From: Hirundichthys speculiger | Lineage: Eukaryota; Chordata; Actinopteri; Beloniformes; Exocoetidae | Length of the DNA stretch: 64,000 nucleotides | NCBI GenBank assembly: GCA_018398805.1 | Contig: JAGFBZ010000736.1 | Coordinates: forward strand, 496,001 to 560,000 | Reading direction: 5' to 3' | The notes under the pieces: model-generated | The model's database searches: none | Told to the model about the DNA's origin: nothing | Seen by the model: the letters and a program-made list of their open reading frames with translations, nothing else | In this document: in pieces, positions 37,101 through 49,979 of the stretch | How the letters are laid out: each line of letters opens with the position of its first letter | How positions within the stretch are numbered: the first letter of the stretch is position 1 | Position numbers and translations under genes: made by a program

Positions 37101-38977
37101 AATAAATGAACTATTTTTGTGTAATAAAAGTGAAAATATTCCAGTCAACCACAACTAAAAGCCGGCAGCATTTTAAAGCGATGAAAAGTCACATGTCCGC
37201 TCCTGTTTGGAAGGTTTGGCCGTTCCACTGTCTAGTTCCCATCACCAATGAGGTTCACTTCTGTGGTTGATCTTGGATCAGGACCGGCAGACCCGCAGGT
37301 CTGTGGACCTCACAGTTCTGGGTGGAGTACGAGTATGCAGATGCTCTGGCAGGTCAGGACAGGTCTGATCTGATGAAGCCAACAGGAGACTAATTCTCCA
37401 CAGTTTAAACGATGACTCCCAGGACCTCGTTCAGCCTCCGTCTCTGCAGGAATCAACACAGAAGGCAAAGAGGAGATTTTCTTCCATTGATGCATCCTGT
37501 TAGTTGGGATGCTGCTTCTTCCAGGATCTGGAAGCTGTAAGGAAGAGGAAACGGCGGCCTGCTTAGTCCTGCGGGGTCAGCGGAGGTTCAGAGGCGGTCC
37601 TTCAGTGTGGTCCAGGACACACTTGTGGTCAGACTGGAGCGAGAGTGTGGTCACGATCTTCCCACAATGCCTCTGAAAGCGGCCTGAGTGATCCCATCTA
37701 ATGGCTTCCTTGAGCTGGAGCCCTTGACGCCACGCCGGTCCCTCTGTAAAGAGCACAAGAACGTTCCTGCTTCTCGGTAGAATCCCAACGTTTTCTCCAA
37801 CTTGTATTCAGTTTGATGTCGATGGCGGCTGCAGTCATTCCTGAACTGTGTGGAGGTGAGCCCTGTGCTCGTTGCCTTCCTGATGATGCTCAAGATACAA
37901 GTTAGAGAGTCTGAAGCAGGATTTACATATCTTTCACTCTCCGATGGCTCGTTGAAGCCTGCCCCCCCCCCCCCCCCGCTCTGAAGAGGTCTGACCTCTG
38001 ACCTCCTAGATTTAAAGGCCTTTTCTGCCCTTCTTGTCTTCAAGCTCCTTTCAGAACGACTCTCTTTGCATTTTCTAAACATCCTCTGTCCTCCAGTCTT
38101 TCTCTCTGGTCCTTTGTCCTGCTGGAAGGAGCTGGACACGCCTCCACAGACGAGGACACATCAACAGCTCCAGGTTTTCAGATTCTCATCAGCTCTTTTC
38201 AATCAACGGAAACAGAAAAAAAACCCCAGCTTGATTTAAACTCTGATTAATCCCACATCTGACTGAGCAGCAGCAGACGTCTGCGGCGGGTTAACATGCA
38301 TTGTTGTCAGCCATTGTCGTCATTCTCAGCCTACAGAAACTTTATAGTTGTTCCCATAACTGTCTGCAGGATGTGTGTTTGCTCCACCGAAGCTAAAGAC
38401 CTTAGTGGTTCGTGGAACTGGGTTCCTGGGGTCTTTTAGGGCTCATCTCAGAGCACATCCTGCCCTGATTCAAGTCCAACTCTCTGTCACAAACTTGAGC
38501 AAATGTTCTAGGATTTGTACTCCGGTGGAAATGCTCGTCAAATGCTGGTTAAACGTCTGTTAAACGGCGGCAGCGTTGACGTTACCTCCATCTCTACGGA
38601 GTCGGTGTGAACGCACTCTTGCACCGTTAAAGAATTCAGGTGGACGCTTCTTTCTTTTTGGCTCCACTTGAACATGTAGCAGCCAGACATGTCCAGACAC
38701 GTCCAGATCATAGACTGTATAAGGAGAACTGGACAAACCCTCTGTGACATCACTCACCTGGAACGTGATCTGGGAGCGTCTTTTTCCTCGGACTGAGCAG
38801 CACCGTGTTGTAAAAGGTTCAGAACCGACAGGACCGGAGGCCGACGGTAACACGTCCACCTTCCTTCAGCCACAGTTCGCTGTTTTAGCTCGGCTGGCTT
38901 CGCTTATGCTAGCCTGTGATGGTGGCCGGTATTAGCTTACGTGCATCCTGAAGACACGACATCTGAAACCAGCGCTG
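37101..38977. other. Intron 2 segment; one dispersed-repeat piece
   Basis: 38708-38770 (CATAGACTGTATAAGGAGAA... GTGACATCACTCACCTG) matches a very common fish repeat beginning TAGACTGTATAA. A C run lies at 37962-37977. The 162-codon antisense frame at 37651-38139 has no recognisable domain. Confidence 0.45.
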
Positions 38978-39070
38978 CCAGGGCTGAAACCAGGACCGGC
39001 AGGGCTGAAACCAGGACCGGCAGGGCTGAAACCAGGACCGGCAGGGCTGAAACCAGGACCAGCAGGGCTG
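38978..39070. repeat. 21-bp tandem repeat (AGGGCTGAAACCAGGACCGG)
   Basis: Four and a half near-identical units, the last with AGC for GGC. Confidence 0.92.
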
Positions 39071-39695
39071 GGACATGGAACATGGAATCCATGGTTTCCA
39101 AAGACTTTTCAGGTTCAGATTCGGACCACAGAGCAGTTTTAAATGATCTTTGGTCTAGAGAAGGTGGTGTTTCTGGATCATGATGGGTTGTTCTGTGATA
39201 CGTTGTACTCCAGATGATGAGGTATTAAAAAGTCTCCATGGTTTGACACAGAGGAATATTATTTTGAAATGATTTCATAATTTGTAGACCATTTTTCTCA
39301 GATTGTTGAACCGCTGTTGAAATGAAATGAAAAATACTCTATTGATCCCAGAAGGTAAATTCAACATTGTAGTAAGGGCTTTTTATTTTTTCAACAATAA
39401 ATAAATGACAGAAATGTTTAAATTTGTACGGTCTTCTGACCATGTTAATCTTCATTTGGCTCTCTGAGATGATCTTTTTCTACCCAGTTATGTCTCTGAT
39501 CTGTTGATGAATCTAATTAGTTGCAGATGTTCCTCCAGCTGTTTCTCGTTAGCAGACCTTACTCCTCCAGCCTCTTGTTGCCCATCCACCAACGTTCCTG
39601 CCATCAAACTCAAAATGAAACCATGAAATGTTTCACTTTCAGCTTTTTAACTGTTGTTTTATTCAGAATAAGATAAAGGTTTATGGGATATGAAG
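39071..39695. other. Intron 2 segment; LINE-tail-like piece
   Basis: 39328-39365 (AAATACTCTATTGATCCCAG..GGTAAATTCAA) resembles the antisense LINE 3' tail seen at 46017 and 2771. No gene. Confidence 0.5.
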
Positions 39696-40061
39696 TAGGG
39701 GTGAGTATTGGCAAGTACCTCGCAATACGATATGTATCATGATACTTGGGCCATGATACAATATTATCACGATATATTGCGATATTCTGCCAAGTTAATA
39801 TCAAAATTAAAAGTAGAAATGAAAAATCAAGTTGCTGTATATTTTCATCAGATGATATTGATCATTCAGAGGACAAACTATTTGCTTCAAAACAACCTAT
39901 TTATTATTAGTGTTTTTGCACATTTGATAAATAAATAAATAAAATAAATAGAATAAAAATTTCCCAAAAAAAAATCAATATTAGGAGCTGAAAAATCAAT
40001 ATTATATTGGGCGGCTGAAAATCGCGACATATTTCCAAATCGATTTTTTTTCACACCCCTA
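39696..40061. mobile_element. hAT MITE, 366 bp, with perfect 8-bp target duplication
   Basis: The ends are TAGGGGTG and CACCCCTA. They are flanked on both sides by ATATGAAG (39688-39695 and 40062-40069). The interior is AT-rich with ATATCGTGATA/TATCACGATA-type inverted subrepeats and no transposase frame. Confidence 0.9.
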
Positions 40062-42110
40062 ATATGAAGTCACTTTTCTCTGTTTTTATGTCCATATAAC
40101 AGCATCCCAGCATTTCAGATGAACATTTATGGTCCGTTTTTACCATCCATCACTGTCTCAACTGAGCGTCGGCAGCTTCAAACCCCCTCCTCTGGTGCAC
40201 CCCCACCAACAGGGGACCCCCCCCAGAGTGAGGAGGCTCCAGCACAGTTGAATGGCCTTTTGTGTATCAGGAACCTGACAACCCCCATCCAACTTTAACA
40301 AAAAAAAAAAAGCCGAAAGCCTTTGATCCTCGGGTGGTTCCTGACTCTCGGCCATGCCACCGACTCCACCAGTCGTCCCAGTTGAGCACACACCAGTAAC
40401 ACCAGTATCACAGGCGCCACAGCCAGTTGTGCCTCCCGACGTCTCCAAACACATGTAGAGTTAGACCTCACTGCCCAGTTACCCGTCAACCCCCCCACCC
40501 CCGCTGCAGCCAGCCTGCCCCAGCCCCCCACGAGTCACAGTCAGAGGACTCGTTTGACCCCAGCCGGGGCCACCTGCTGACCCGCAGCTCACCCCGTTCA
40601 CTGAAACCATGGCGACGGTTTAAGAATGGGCGGGAAACGGGGACCAAACAACATACTGCATTAGCACGTGTGGCCTGTCACCAATCAGTTGCTGTCTTTG
40701 GCTTTAAATGGGAACTTTTATATGCAGCAGGGGCGTTTGACTTCATCCGCCAAACCGATACGTATAAAAGATAGAGCTGATTTATTGAAGAAATGAACAC
40801 GATCATCACATTCATTCACATTTATGAAATTCAGAAAATGATATGCTTTTTTTTTAAACCTACAACATGACAACAAAAATGAATTTGAAATAAATTTGCA
40901 TCAGTGAAACAGGAAGGAAGTCTGTTTATTCTGTATACACAACTAAGTCATTTATATTATCACCATTCATTCCCAGAGGTGGGTCAATGTGCTTTAACCT
41001 CCTACAGGCCCGTGTTTCAAATTCCTGCGTGAAAAGCGGCATAACTAATTTAAAATGATTATATCTTACCAACTACAAGCTGTAAGTGAATAATTGTGGT
41101 ACCTAAATAAAGTTAACACTTTAGAGTAAACTCCGAAGTGTGAAACTAAGTATGAATATTACCAGGTCAAAATAAATGAAGATGGAAGGCAGCAGAAACA
41201 TGATCTGTTTGGATTCAAACCGGAAGTTTCCAGTACATCTCTCCATTTATTGGACCAACACTGACGTTCCTGTTGTGGAGGTTTTAGAGGTTTTTCGGGA
41301 AGAATCTCAAGAGACCTGTGTCACTGTAGTCTGTTTGTTTCAGTGTCAGGAACAGTTGCTGGGCGTTTGTACAAGGCTGTATCTCAGGAAGGCACTGATG
41401 AATTTGGATGATTAACTCCTCTAACGGCCAATAGAATTGATGGGCAGTTAACAAATACTCATCAGTTCAGGTATTTGTCCAGTCAGAACAGTGAAAAGGA
41501 TCTAATGTTTTCTGAGACGTTTGCTGCGGCAGATATCTTTTATTTTTACAACTTGGGACTCAGAGACTAAAGCTCAACTAAAGTCTTTGGGGTTATTGTT
41601 AACCTATGACAAGGAAGGAAAGAGCATGAAATAAGCTAAACCGGAAGAAAATCACTTTGTCCTTATTGACACCAGCTGAGTTCAAACTTTTGAAATGGTT
41701 GTAGCTCCCAGAACTTGTTTCTAGCGATAAAGTCGACTTATCAGACCAGTCCAGGTTCCTGGTAAACTCCTGCTAGGTTCGGTGTGATTGGATCGAGACC
41801 ATCCAGTACTGAAGCTGGGGTTACTGGGAAGTATGAGGTTGTGATGGACCTGTAGAGTTCATAGAAGCCTTGGTAGCTTGACCAATCTGGACCAGTCTGG
41901 ACCAGTCAGGACCAGTCTGGACCTCTGGATGGAGGGTTTCTTCGTTCAGACGCTCTTCTGTTTGTTCAGTCAACACGTCTTCCCTTCAGTCCCTGACAAA
42001 CCAGACCGTATCCGTCCCATCGTTGCTCAGTTTTGTCTTTACATTTCTCACGTATTTTCCCTTTTGCTTGATGATACGTTGCTCATGTATTTATGTGTTC
42101 TTCTTTCCAG
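40062..42110. other. End of intron 2 without recognised feature
   Basis: The Pro-rich stretch 40340-40560 gives open frames on both strands but no domain. The segment from about 40996 (CCTCCTACAGGCCCGTG) to 41440 may be a repeat but was not identified. Short GGACCAGTCTGGACCAGTC repeats occur at 41887-41925. Confidence 0.45.
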
Positions 42111-42159
42111 GACCAGGAAACTGCAGATCAGAAACATCCCACCTCACCTGCAGTGGGAG
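42111..42159 (+). CDS. igf2bp1: igf2bp1 exon 3: start of RRM2
   Basis: Internal coding exon of the IGF2BP1 (IMP1/ZBP1) RNA-binding protein. The 49 bases lie between a polypyrimidine-AG acceptor ending at 42110 and a GTCAGT donor at 42160. The first base completes a codon begun in exon 2. The exon then reads TRKLQIRNIPPHLQWE, which contains the RNP2 strand (LQIRNIP) of the second RRM. The length equals that of exon 3 in mammalian IGF2BP genes, which gives the exon number. RRM2 pairs with RRM1 to form the N-terminal di-domain that tunes RNA binding. Exons 1 and 2 (about 79 residues) were not found in the 42 kb upstream. The wording HLQWE is shared with IGF2BP2/3; the BP1 assignment rests on later exons. 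Confidence 0.95.
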
Positions 42160-42573
42160 GTCAGTTCCTGTTTTTATCTTTGTTGGCATTATCATTTACA
42201 CACTGATTCTCAGGAAACAAACTCTTCTTAGATTATTTTTCACCCTTCTGTGTCCACATGAGGGTGACGTCTCTCCGCATAAGTGAACCATTTTAACCTT
42301 CCATTAAAGGTTTTTTGTTTCATGATTAACAATCTGATGATTATCTGATGATCTTTGCACTCTGAGTGTGCTGCACAGTTCCACCAGGGCCAGGACCCCG
42401 ACGAAACCAAATGTTTCTCAGTTGTTTTGGTGTGTGGTATAAACCCGCTGTGATGTCACCGATGCTTTTGAAGCCTCATTTTCCTTGTTCTGCACCCATT
42501 GGCTATGTTGACCACACACCTAATTATCGATAACATTTTACCTGATCTGGTACAAAAAACTTCAGACCCTGGT

Positions 42574-43654
42574 TATCAGTAGAGGAACTGCAGCCTCTAG
42601 TGGTCGGTAGAGGAACTGCAGCCTCTAGTGGTCAGTAGAGGAACTGCAGCCTCTAGTGGTCGGTAGAGGAACTGCAGCCTCTAGTGGTCGGTAGAGGAAC
42701 TGCAGCCTCTGGTGGTCAGTAGAGGAACTGCAGCCTCTAGTGGTCGGTAGAGGAACTGCAGCCTCTAGTGGTCGGTAGAGGAACTGCAGCCTCTAGTGGT
42801 TAGTAGAGGAACTGCAGGCTCTAGTGGTCAGTAGAGGAACTGCAGCCTTTAGTGGTTAGTAGAGGAACTGCAGCCTCTAGTGGTCAGTAGAGGAACTGCA
42901 GGCTCTAGTGGTCAGTAGAGGAACTGCAGCCTCTAGTGGTCGGTAGAGGAACTGCAGCCTCTAGTGGTTGGTAGAGGAACTGCAGCCTCTAGTGGTCTGT
43001 AGAGGAATTGCAGCCTCTAGTGGTCATTAGAGGAACTGCAGCCTCTAGTGGTTGGTAGAGGAACTGCAGCCTCTAGTGGTCAATAGAGGAACTGCAGCCT
43101 CTAGTGGTCAGTGGAGGAACTACAGCCTCTAGTGGTCAGTAGAGGAACTGCAGCCTCTAGTGGTCAATGGAGGAACTGCAGCCTCTAGTGGTCAGTGGAG
43201 GAACTACAGCTTCTAGTGGTCAGTAGAGGAACTGCAGCCTCTGGTGGTCAGTAGAGGAACTGCAGTCTCTAGAGGTCAGTAGAGGAACTGCAGCCTCTAG
43301 TGGTCAGTGGAGGAACTACAGCTTCTAGTGGTCAGCAGAGGAACTGCAGCCTCTGGTGGTCAGTAGAGGAACTGCAGCCTCTAGTGGTCAGTAGAGGAAC
43401 TGCAGTCTCTAGAGGTCAGTAGAGGAACTGCAGCCTCTAGAGGTCAGTAGAGGAACTGCAGTCTCTAGAGGTCAGTAGAGGAACTGCAGTCTCTAGAGGT
43501 CAGTAGAGGAACTGCAGTCTCTAGTGGTCAGTAGAGGAACTGCAGTCTCTAGAGGTCAGTAGAGGAACTGCAGCCTCTAGTGGTCAGTAGAGGAACTGCA
43601 GTCTCTAGAGGTCAGTAGAGGAACTGCAACCTCTAGTGGTCGGTAGAGGAACTG
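42574..43654. repeat. 28-bp minisatellite in igf2bp1 intron 3
   Basis: About 38 units of GTAGAGGAACTGCAGCCTCT + AGTGGTCA. Variants include GGTCGGTAG, AACTGCAGTCTCTAGAGG (enriched in the last third) and AACTACAGCTTCTAG. Every unit carries CTGCAG, and most carry GGTCAGT or GGTCGGT. Confidence 0.96.
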
Positions 43655-43787
43655 TCTTTAAAAAAATTTGTTGAGAGTTGACAGTGTGTCACCTTTCTTC
43701 ATTTTGTCTCCATCTGACCTGACGGTGTCCTTCTCCACCTCTACCACCCACTGTCCCCCTGTCTGTCCATCTGTCCGTCTCTTTCAG

Positions 43788-43839
43788 GTGCTGGATGGTC
43801 TGTTGGCACAGTTTGGAACTGTTGAAAACCTTGAACAAG
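43788..43839 (+). CDS. igf2bp1: igf2bp1 exon 4: RRM2 helix
   Basis: The 52-base exon starts after CTTTCAG (ends 43787) and ends before GTAAGA (43840). It reads VLDGLLAQFGTVENLEQ plus one base of the next codon. This is the first helix and following loop of RRM2. Mammalian exon 4 is also 52 bases. It joins exon 3 in phase 0 and exon 5 in phase 1. The acceptor lies only about 130 bases after the end of a 1.1-kb minisatellite that fills most of intron 3. Confidence 0.95.
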
Positions 43840-44654
43840 GTAAGATTTCCTCCTGGTTTCAGGTTTGCTCTGCTGTGTTTTCAGCTCCACGCCTCAGTTA
43901 GCTCTTCAGCCACACCCACAGCGGCTCACGTGCCGTCCTCCTTCTGGACCGAACCCGTCCGGACGTGTCATGTTCACCGTGTGGCGTTTTTCTGGTCCGA
44001 GTGGCAGCAGCATGGTGACTCAGAACTGATCAGGACTCCTTGTACGTGACCATGAACTTGGCCATGTCTTCCATCCTCTAAGAGATGGGATTGGCATCCA
44101 AAGCGCTCCTTCCACTTTGCACAGCTAACTGGGAAAAGAAAAAGAAACCCGATATATCATTGGAAAGTGTCATCATGAGGGAAGCAAAGGAAGGCAGATT
44201 CTGGTTAGGGTTATTATAAAATGACTTTCAGGAGACAATAAACTCAGGAATGAACCGGCAGGGCTCTGCAGAGGTTCAGCGCACTGAAAGGCCAAGAAAG
44301 CTTTATATTACTTTTCTTTATTTGGGTATGACTTCTGAGGCAAACTTAGAACATAGCTGAGCTCATCAAGACCAGGACCATCTCAAGTTGGGTCAAACAG
44401 CAGCTGCTTGGGCGAGGGCCATCGAACAAGTGAAAATTATCAATATGATGGACCCTTTTCTCAGCACTGGATGACCTCAGCTCTCATCTCTGACACATGT
44501 AGGGAAAAACTTTATCTCTTAGTAGTTTTGAACAGCACATTGACCTAAAGATAAGTCAGACAAAAACTGAAGTAGCAGCACTTCATATACTCAAACCAGT
44601 TCTTACAGTTTTCAAGTTTGTGGAGGAGATCTTCCCTCAAATCAGGAGTTCACA
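43840..44654. other. First part of intron 4 without recognised feature
   Basis: No recognisable gene or element. Confidence 0.6.
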
Positions 44655-45012
44655 GATACTACATGGACAGAAGTAGATGGAGACTAGACTGGACTGGACT
44701 GACGTTATATTCAAAAACATCTCATTTGATATGGAGTTGGTCTCCCTTGTGTCCATTTATGAGGTCAGACACTGATGTGGGTCCAGAAACCTGGCTCACA
44801 GTCTCAAGTTCATCCCAAAGCTGCTGGACTGGGTTGAGGACTGGGCGGGACTCTGTGCTGGGCCAGTTCAGTCCTTCCTCACAGATCTCATCAAACCATG
44901 TCTTTATGGTTGTTGCTCTGTGGTCATGATGGGATAAAAATGAGACTTCTCCAAAGTTGGAAGCAGAAGATCGTCCAAAATGTCTTGGTATGCTGAGGCA
45001 TTAAAGTCGTCC
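44655..45012 (-). pseudogene. Tc1-like transposase C-terminus and end of element
   Basis: The minus strand reads DFNASAYQDILDDLLLPTLE, and after a frameshift KTWFDEICEEGLNWPSTESR, PVLNPVQQLWDELE, SGPTSVSDLING. Tc1 transposases have AYQDILDNFLLPTL...WPAQSPDLNPIEHLWDELE, so this is the last catalytic segment (the third acid, D/E, region is altered to RPVLNPVQ). On the + side, ACATGGACAGAAGTA (44671-44685) resembles the terminal repeat TATATGGACAAAAGTAT of the same fish family, giving the 3' end of the element. Dead and 5'-truncated. Confidence 0.8.
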
Positions 45013-45769
45013 TTCCTTGGAGATGAGGGTAACTGAGATCTTTATGAGGCAGCTTGGCACTTGAAGGCTTCATATGTGAGGAGAAGAGTTTTAAATTCTG
45101 TCCTGGATTTAACAAGAAGCCAGTGAAGGGAAGGAGAATATGCACCATTATTTTTCCCTGATGTTTTCCTCTCAGTAATGTTAAATTTTTGTCTGGTCCC
45201 TTATTGATTGCTGTCTCATGAGCTGATGGTATCATCACACCCCTGCTTCCTAATGATCATTTTCATTATTGATTCATCTGCCAGAACATCCCCAGAACAT
45301 CCCCTGAGAAGTACTGGACGGGCCAGAGATGTCCCCAGGGTCCTGAACTGGGTCGGACCTGGGTGTTGGCATGTGTTTCATGCTTCAGATGTCATGAACA
45401 GGTCTCACAATGTTGTGAGGGCCAGGCGTGGCTCAAAGACCCAAAGAAAATAAAGATTTGTTCCATGTCTGGTGGGTTTGTGGCTGAGTTTAGATGTCTC
45501 ACCATCAGTCCAGACCAGATGTGGGCTTCTGTTGAAAGACCCGGAAGGACCTGGATCTGATTTAATCAGAGCTGCTGTTAATGCGGGAATTTGAGGAAAT
45601 TCAGTAAAAACTCAGCACACTCCCTGCATTGATTAGTCAGAAAATGTGATTTGAATTGGAAATACAGATGAAAAACGGGAGCTGAAGGTGACACTGACAG
45701 ATTTTTTTTTGAAGACATTCCAGTTCTATAAATGTTAACATTTTTGTTTTTTTTACTTCTTTCTTTCAG
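45013..45769. other. End of intron 4 without recognised feature
   Basis: Short CCCCAGAACAT duplication near 45285-45303. No gene. Confidence 0.55.
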
Positions 45770-45833
45770 TGAACACAGAAAGTGAGACGGCGGTGGTTAA
45801 CGTGACGTATGCGTCCCGGGAACAGGCCCGACA
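45770..45833 (+). CDS. igf2bp1: igf2bp1 exon 5: RRM2 RNP1 strand
   Basis: The 64-base exon starts after a T-rich tract and TTTCAG (ends 45769) and ends before GTAAGT (45834). It reads, after a split Val codon, NTESETAVVNVTYASREQAR and two bases of a Gln codon. The TAVVNVTYAS stretch is the RNP1-like strand of RRM2; NTESETAVVNVTY matches mammalian IGF2BP1. The length equals mammalian exon 5. The exon is isolated between introns 4 (1.9 kb, with a Tc1 relic) and 5 (2.5 kb, with a 10-bp minisatellite). Confidence 0.95.
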
Positions 45834-46009
45834 GTAAGTTCAAATGTGCTCTTTAATGTTCTTAACAAACCCTATTAATGGCTACCTCAACACAACTGTG
45901 GTCAGATTCACTTAAGAGTCACGTGGGTGCCATCTAGTGGTCATTTAGGAAAACTGCACTGGAGCTGGATAAATCTAGATAAATTCCCTTTTATCTGGAT
46001 CTTAATTCA

Positions 46010-46270
46010 GTTCAATTCAAAAATACTTCATTGATCCCTGAAGGGAAATGAAATAGCTGCAATAACTGTCATGATCTAAGTCTCTTCAGAGATTGATGCC
46101 AGAAGGTTCCAGCTGTGTTCCAGCTGTGTTCAGGAAGGATCTCCTGCAGATCTGAAGATCCTCAGACTGAAGACACTCGGGTGTTCTGTGGAGGATGTTG
46201 TCCATGATGTTCTTCATTTGATGAAGTATCCTCCTTTGCTCCATTAGCTCCAGAACAGAACCAGCCTTCT
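46010..46270 (-). pseudogene. LINE 3' end remnant in intron 5
   Basis: The minus strand reads AGSVLELMEQRRILHQMKNI, MDNILHRTPE and, further on, CRRSFLNTAGTQL. It then runs into GGGATCAATGAAGTATTTTT. Fish LINE ORF2 proteins end with GSVL...ERR.L.KL..IMDN..HP and RRSFLP.AI, followed by a GGGATCAATAAAGTATT tail. Part of the segment between is lost. Confidence 0.6.
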
Positions 46271-46611
46271 TTATCCGTTTGTTCAGTTTCTTTGGTATTA
46301 AATGTCCCGGTAGAAATGGAGGAACATGATCCTCAGAGCTGCTGCTTTGTCCAGATGACTGTGGGTTCGTTGAAGCAGGTGGATGATGGTGTCTTCAACT
46401 CCAACCAGACCACGCTAAGAAAACTCAGTGGCTAAAGGAAGGTGCTGGTTTCCTTATTCAGGTGGACCAATAAAAGTCTCTCCAGGACTCTCATGATGTG
46501 GGATGTTAGGGGTCTATCGTTATTTGGAGAAGATGGATTAGATCTTTCTGGTACTGGAACAAGGCGGAATGTCTTCCACAGCACTGGAACCTTCTCCTGA
46601 CTCAGGCTGAG
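46271..46611. other. Middle of intron 5 without clear feature
   Basis: Possibly a further diverged part of the same LINE; no clear domain. Confidence 0.4.
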
Positions 46612-47574
46612 TCTGGTACGGTCTTGTATAGCCTGGTATAGTCTGGTACAGCCTGGTATAGTCTGGTAAAGTCTGGTATAGCCTGGTATAACTTGGTACA
46701 GCCTGGTATAGCCTGGTACAGCCTGGTGTAGTTTGGTACAGCCTCATATAGCCTGGTATAGTCTGGTATAGTCTGGTATAGTCTGGTACAGTCTGGTATA
46801 GCCTGGTACAGCCTGGTATAGTCCTGGTATAGTAGGCCTGGTATAAGCCTGGTACAGGGTATAGCCTGGTATAACCTTGGTACCTGTTATAGTCTGGTAT
46901 AGTACCTGGTACAGCCTGGTATAGCCTGGTATGTCTGGTACCTTGGTACCCCCTGGTATAGCTGGTACAGCCTGGTATGCCTGGTATGGTAGCCTGGTAG
47001 CCTGGTATAGCCTGGTACAGCCTGGTATAGCCTGGTATAGCCTGGTACAGCCTGGTATAGCCTGGTACAGCCTGGTATAGCCTGGTACAGCCTGGTACAG
47101 CCTGGTATAGCCTGGTATAGGCTGGTACAGCCTGGTATTGCCTGGTATAACTTGGTACAGCCTGGTATAGTCTGGTACAGCCTGGTATAGCCTGGTATAG
47201 GCTGGTACAGCCTGGTACAGCCTGGTATAGCCTGGTATAGCCTGGTACCCTGGTACAACAGCCTGGTATAGCCTGGTACAGCCTGGTAGCCTGGTATGGC
47301 CTGGTAGGTATAGCCTGGTAGCCTGGTACAGGTATAGTCTTGGTACAGTGGTGGTATGGTACAGCCTGGTATAGCCTGGTATAGGGGCCTGGTATAGCCT
47401 GGTATAGCCTGGTATAGCCTGGTATAGCCTGGTATAGCCTGGTACAGCCTGGTATAGCCTGGTATAGCCTGGAACAGCCTGGTATAGCCTGGTACAGCCT
47501 GGTATAGCCTGGTACAGCCTGGTATAGTCTGGTACAGTCTGGTATGGTCTTGTGTGGCCTGGTACATCCTGGTA
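46612..47574. repeat. 10-bp minisatellite (CCTGGTATAG) in igf2bp1 intron 5
   Basis: About 95 units alternating CCTGGTATAG and CCTGGTACAG, with GTCTGGTATAG variants at both edges and a disturbed middle (46815-47010 and 47240-47395). The 357-codon minus-strand frame (TRLYQAIPG repeats) is a repeat translation; 30 bases are three units. Confidence 0.96.
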
Positions 47575-48607
<1,033 letters not shown>

Positions 48608-48661
48608 TAAGATGACGTATTTCGTATCCTGTTTAAATAAGAGAGGAAAACGATAGGACGC

Positions 48662-49160
48662 TACAGTAGTGAGAAAAAGTAAGTGAACCCCTCTGAGTTG
48701 ACTGGTTTTCTGCATTTATTTGACATAAAACATTCAAACATTCGTGGTGCTGGAGGAAACGGTAAGAGAACCCAGATCTCTCTCTGAAGCATGGTGGAGG
48801 GAGCATCATGCCATCATGGAGTGGTCCGGTCAGAGTCCAGACCTGAACCCCAGAGATAATGTGGAATGAGCTGTTCACACCAGACAGGTGAGACTGAGCT
48901 GAAGTGGTTCTGGACAGAAGGAGGGTCCGGGTCGGTTCTGATCCGGAGACACTGGAGGAGCTTGTTGAAGCTCTGCTGCTGAAGGAGCTCCAACCAGCTG
49001 TTAACTTCGAGGAGAACCTTACTTTCCTCCAGAGATGTTTGCCCTGATAACAGGATGTTTATCAGCTCCAGAACATTGTTTGTCTGACTTAGATGATGAT
49101 CAGATCACATCAGTTAATCCAGTTAATCGCAGAGGGTTCACATGCTTTTTCAAAAATGCA
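48662..49160 (+). mobile_element. Tc1-like element, internally collapsed (intron 6)
   Basis: The left end GAGAAAAAGTAAGTGAACCC (48671 on) and the right end (inverse GAAAAAGCATGTGAACCCTC) are inverted repeats of a fish Tc1 family. On the + strand KHGGGSIM (48787 on) is followed almost at once, in another frame, by EWSGQSPDLNPRDNVE. In intact Tc1 transposases these motifs lie about 80 residues apart, so an internal deletion has fused them. The N-terminal DNA-binding part is gone. Confidence 0.78.
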
Positions 49161-49291
49161 TTTTTCTTCCATCTATAAACACGTAGTTGAACTTAAAGCT
49201 TTACTTGGTTTTGTCGTTTATTCATTAGTCACTTGATGATCAAATGTGTAGATTGTATGGAAACGTTGACAGTGATGTGACCCGACACTGA

Positions 49292-49474
<183 letters not shown>

Positions 49475-49801
49475 TAGGTTCCACCTTCGTCACAAGATGA
49501 CACAACAGTTCCTAAATGATTGGAACGCTGGGTAAATTTGATTATGATCTTCTCTGGATGGGAGAAGATCTCGCTCTGAAACCTGAATAAACCTTTCAGC
49601 AGTGATGTTTCCTTTCTATGTTTGATTGTTTCAGCGTTCTGTTGTGAATAAAACACGAGTTAATGAGATTTGTTTTACATGTTTTATGGAACCGAGGCCA
49701 CAGGCTGCTACTGGGCTGCATGTGATGAGCGGCGCGCAGATTAAACCTGCAGATGAAAGCAAAGCTTCTCAGATGTGTCTGTGATGGAGGTGCAGCTGTG
49801 A

Positions 49802-49948
<147 letters not shown>

Positions 49949-49979
49949 TGAGACACACACCCGCACACATTTCCTTCTC

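Noticed and set aside
40340..40774. Pro-rich open frames as a possible retroviral or Gypsy integrase tail
   Set aside because: Only loose similarity in composition; no catalytic or zinc-finger motif seen.
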